A stretch of DNA of 6,199 bases from Desulfonatronospira sp. (GTDB lineage: Bacteria; Desulfobacterota; Desulfovibrionia; Desulfovibrionales; Desulfonatronovibrionaceae). How positions within the stretch are numbered: the first letter of the stretch is position 1; each line of letters opens with the position of its first letter. Shown piece after piece: positions 5,511 through 6,199 of the stretch. The stretch is taken from assembly GCA_003563255.1 (NCBI GenBank), contig PWSL01000093.1, positions 1-6,199 on the forward strand, written 5' to 3'. Made by a program: the position numbers and the translations under genes. The notes under the pieces were generated by a model, which worked only from the letters and a program-made list of their open reading frames with translations, did not search any database and was not told the DNA's origin.

Positions 5511-6149
5511 TTACTTATAACTCTGTTGAACCAGTTCCATGCCTATCAGGAAAATCTCCTTGCTCTCCGGCCTGGAACTTTTGGGCTTAAAATGCTTGAC
5601 CCGCTTGAAGCAGCCCTTCATGTCCCGGCCAAGATCCTGTACGTCAGGGCCCTCAAATATCTTTACCACCAGAGTTCCTCCTGGTATCAGTATTTCCCGG
5701 GCCAGCTCGAATGCTTCCCTGGCCAGTTCATGAGACCTGGCCTGGTCAGTAATCTTGATGCCGGTGGTCCTGGGAGCCATGTCACTTAGCACCAGGTCGA
5801 ACGGTGCCAGATTCAGGACTTGCTCTCTGGCCTGCTCATCGTTTAATATATTCGACTGGACAAACCGCACCTGTTCCGGAAAAGATACCGCCGGCTCATT
5901 CAGATCCACTGCCACGACCATGCCGTTGGCCTGGACCTTTTGCGCTGCCAGCAGGGTCCAGGAGCCCGGCGAAGCCCCAAGATCCAGGACCTTTTGACCC
6001 GGGCGCAGCAGCCGGAAACGCCTGTCCATTTCTTTGAGCTTGTACACAGACCTGGCCGGATAACTATCATGCCTGGCCTGCCTGGAATAGTGATCCTTTA
6101 CTTTTTTCATGACTTGGTTTAAGTCCCCCATAACCTTCAAAGTAACCAT
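5511..6149 (-). CDS. rlmE: 23S rRNA (uridine-2'-O)-methyltransferase RlmE (FtsJ/RrmJ)
   Basis: Methylates the 2'-OH of a conserved uridine (U2552 in E. coli) in the ribosomal A-loop, using S-adenosylmethionine, at a late step of 50S assembly. Using the longest frame (212 residues), the SAM-binding motif is VLDLGASPGSW (54-64), and the catalytic K-D-K set plus the following glutamate are at K37 (SVYKLKE), D123 (LSDMAPRTTG), K163 (VVKIFEG) and E198 (SKEIFLIG), nearly the same numbering as in E. coli. The start is uncertain: ATG at 6149 gives the best length match but lies in a repeat; ATG at 6131 has GAAGG very close, and ATG at 6110 would give 199 residues starting MKKVKDHYS. All keep the whole catalytic domain. 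First visible gene of the minus-strand operon with yebC, ruvC and ruvA. Confidence 0.94.
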   Translation of the reverse strand: MVTLKVMGDLNQVMKKVKDHYSRQARHDSYPARSVYKLKEMDRRFRLLRPGQKVLDLGASPGSWTLLAAQKVQANGMVVAVDLNEPAVSFPEQVRFVQSNILNDEQAREQVLNLAPFDLVLSDMAPRTTGIKITDQARSHELAREAFELAREILIPGGTLVVKIFEGPDVQDLGRDMKGCFKRVKHFKPKSSRPESKEIFLIGMELVQQSYK

Positions 6150-6199
6150 TCAGGGAGACCTCGGTGTTGGCTGATGGCACAAGGCCAGGGGACTGTCCC
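6142..6199 (+). repeat. Dispersed repeat copy at the right edge
   Basis: Begins GTAACCATTCAGGG (6142-6155) and ends with GGGGACTGTCCC at the window border, the same two modules, in the same order, as in the copies at 1754-1817 and 2064-2021. The middle section differs. It overlaps the first codons of the longest rlmE frame and may extend beyond the window. Confidence 0.5.

Overview
The window looks like chromosomal DNA of a sulfate-reducer-type Desulfobacterota (former Deltaproteobacteria), perhaps Desulfovibrionales. This is inferred from the rlmE-yebC-ruvC-ruvA gene order, the protein sequences, a small periplasmic monohaem cytochrome c and an intermediate GC content; no rRNA or other marker is present to confirm it.

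Layout, left to right. Bases 1-318 hold no gene but carry an elaborate nested palindromic (foldback) element at 31-276. On the minus strand follow a PfkB-family sugar/nucleoside kinase (319-1245) and, upstream of it, cutA (1338-1661). Bases 1662-2161 are non-coding and contain a REP-like hairpin cluster (1895-2009) flanked by inverted copies of another dispersed repeat. A small secreted c-type cytochrome lies at 2162-2428 (minus). Bases 2429-2938 are non-coding apart from possible repeat debris and a candidate promoter. The only convincing plus-strand gene is an outer-membrane beta-barrel protein resembling lipid A 3-O-deacylase (2939-3568). Its stop codon overlaps that of ruvA, which faces it. 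The right third is a minus-strand operon read as rlmE (23S rRNA methyltransferase), yebC, ruvC and ruvA (Holliday junction processing).

In the operon, ruvC and ruvA overlap by ATGA, and ruvC starts at GTG two bases after the yebC stop. ruvB, often the next gene, is absent here. The most striking anomaly is in yebC: the frame is intact over 249 codons except for one in-frame TGA at codon 125, where the family normally has glycine. This is either a point nonsense mutation, a sequence error, or (less likely) recoding.

The second theme is repeat density. At least three kinds of palindromic repeat sit in the non-coding DNA. One of them (GTAACCATTCAGG followed within about 60 bases by GGGACWGTCCC) recurs as inverted copies around 1754-2064 and again over the start of rlmE at the right edge. 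I found no transposase, CRISPR array, tRNA or clearly new multi-gene system in the window.
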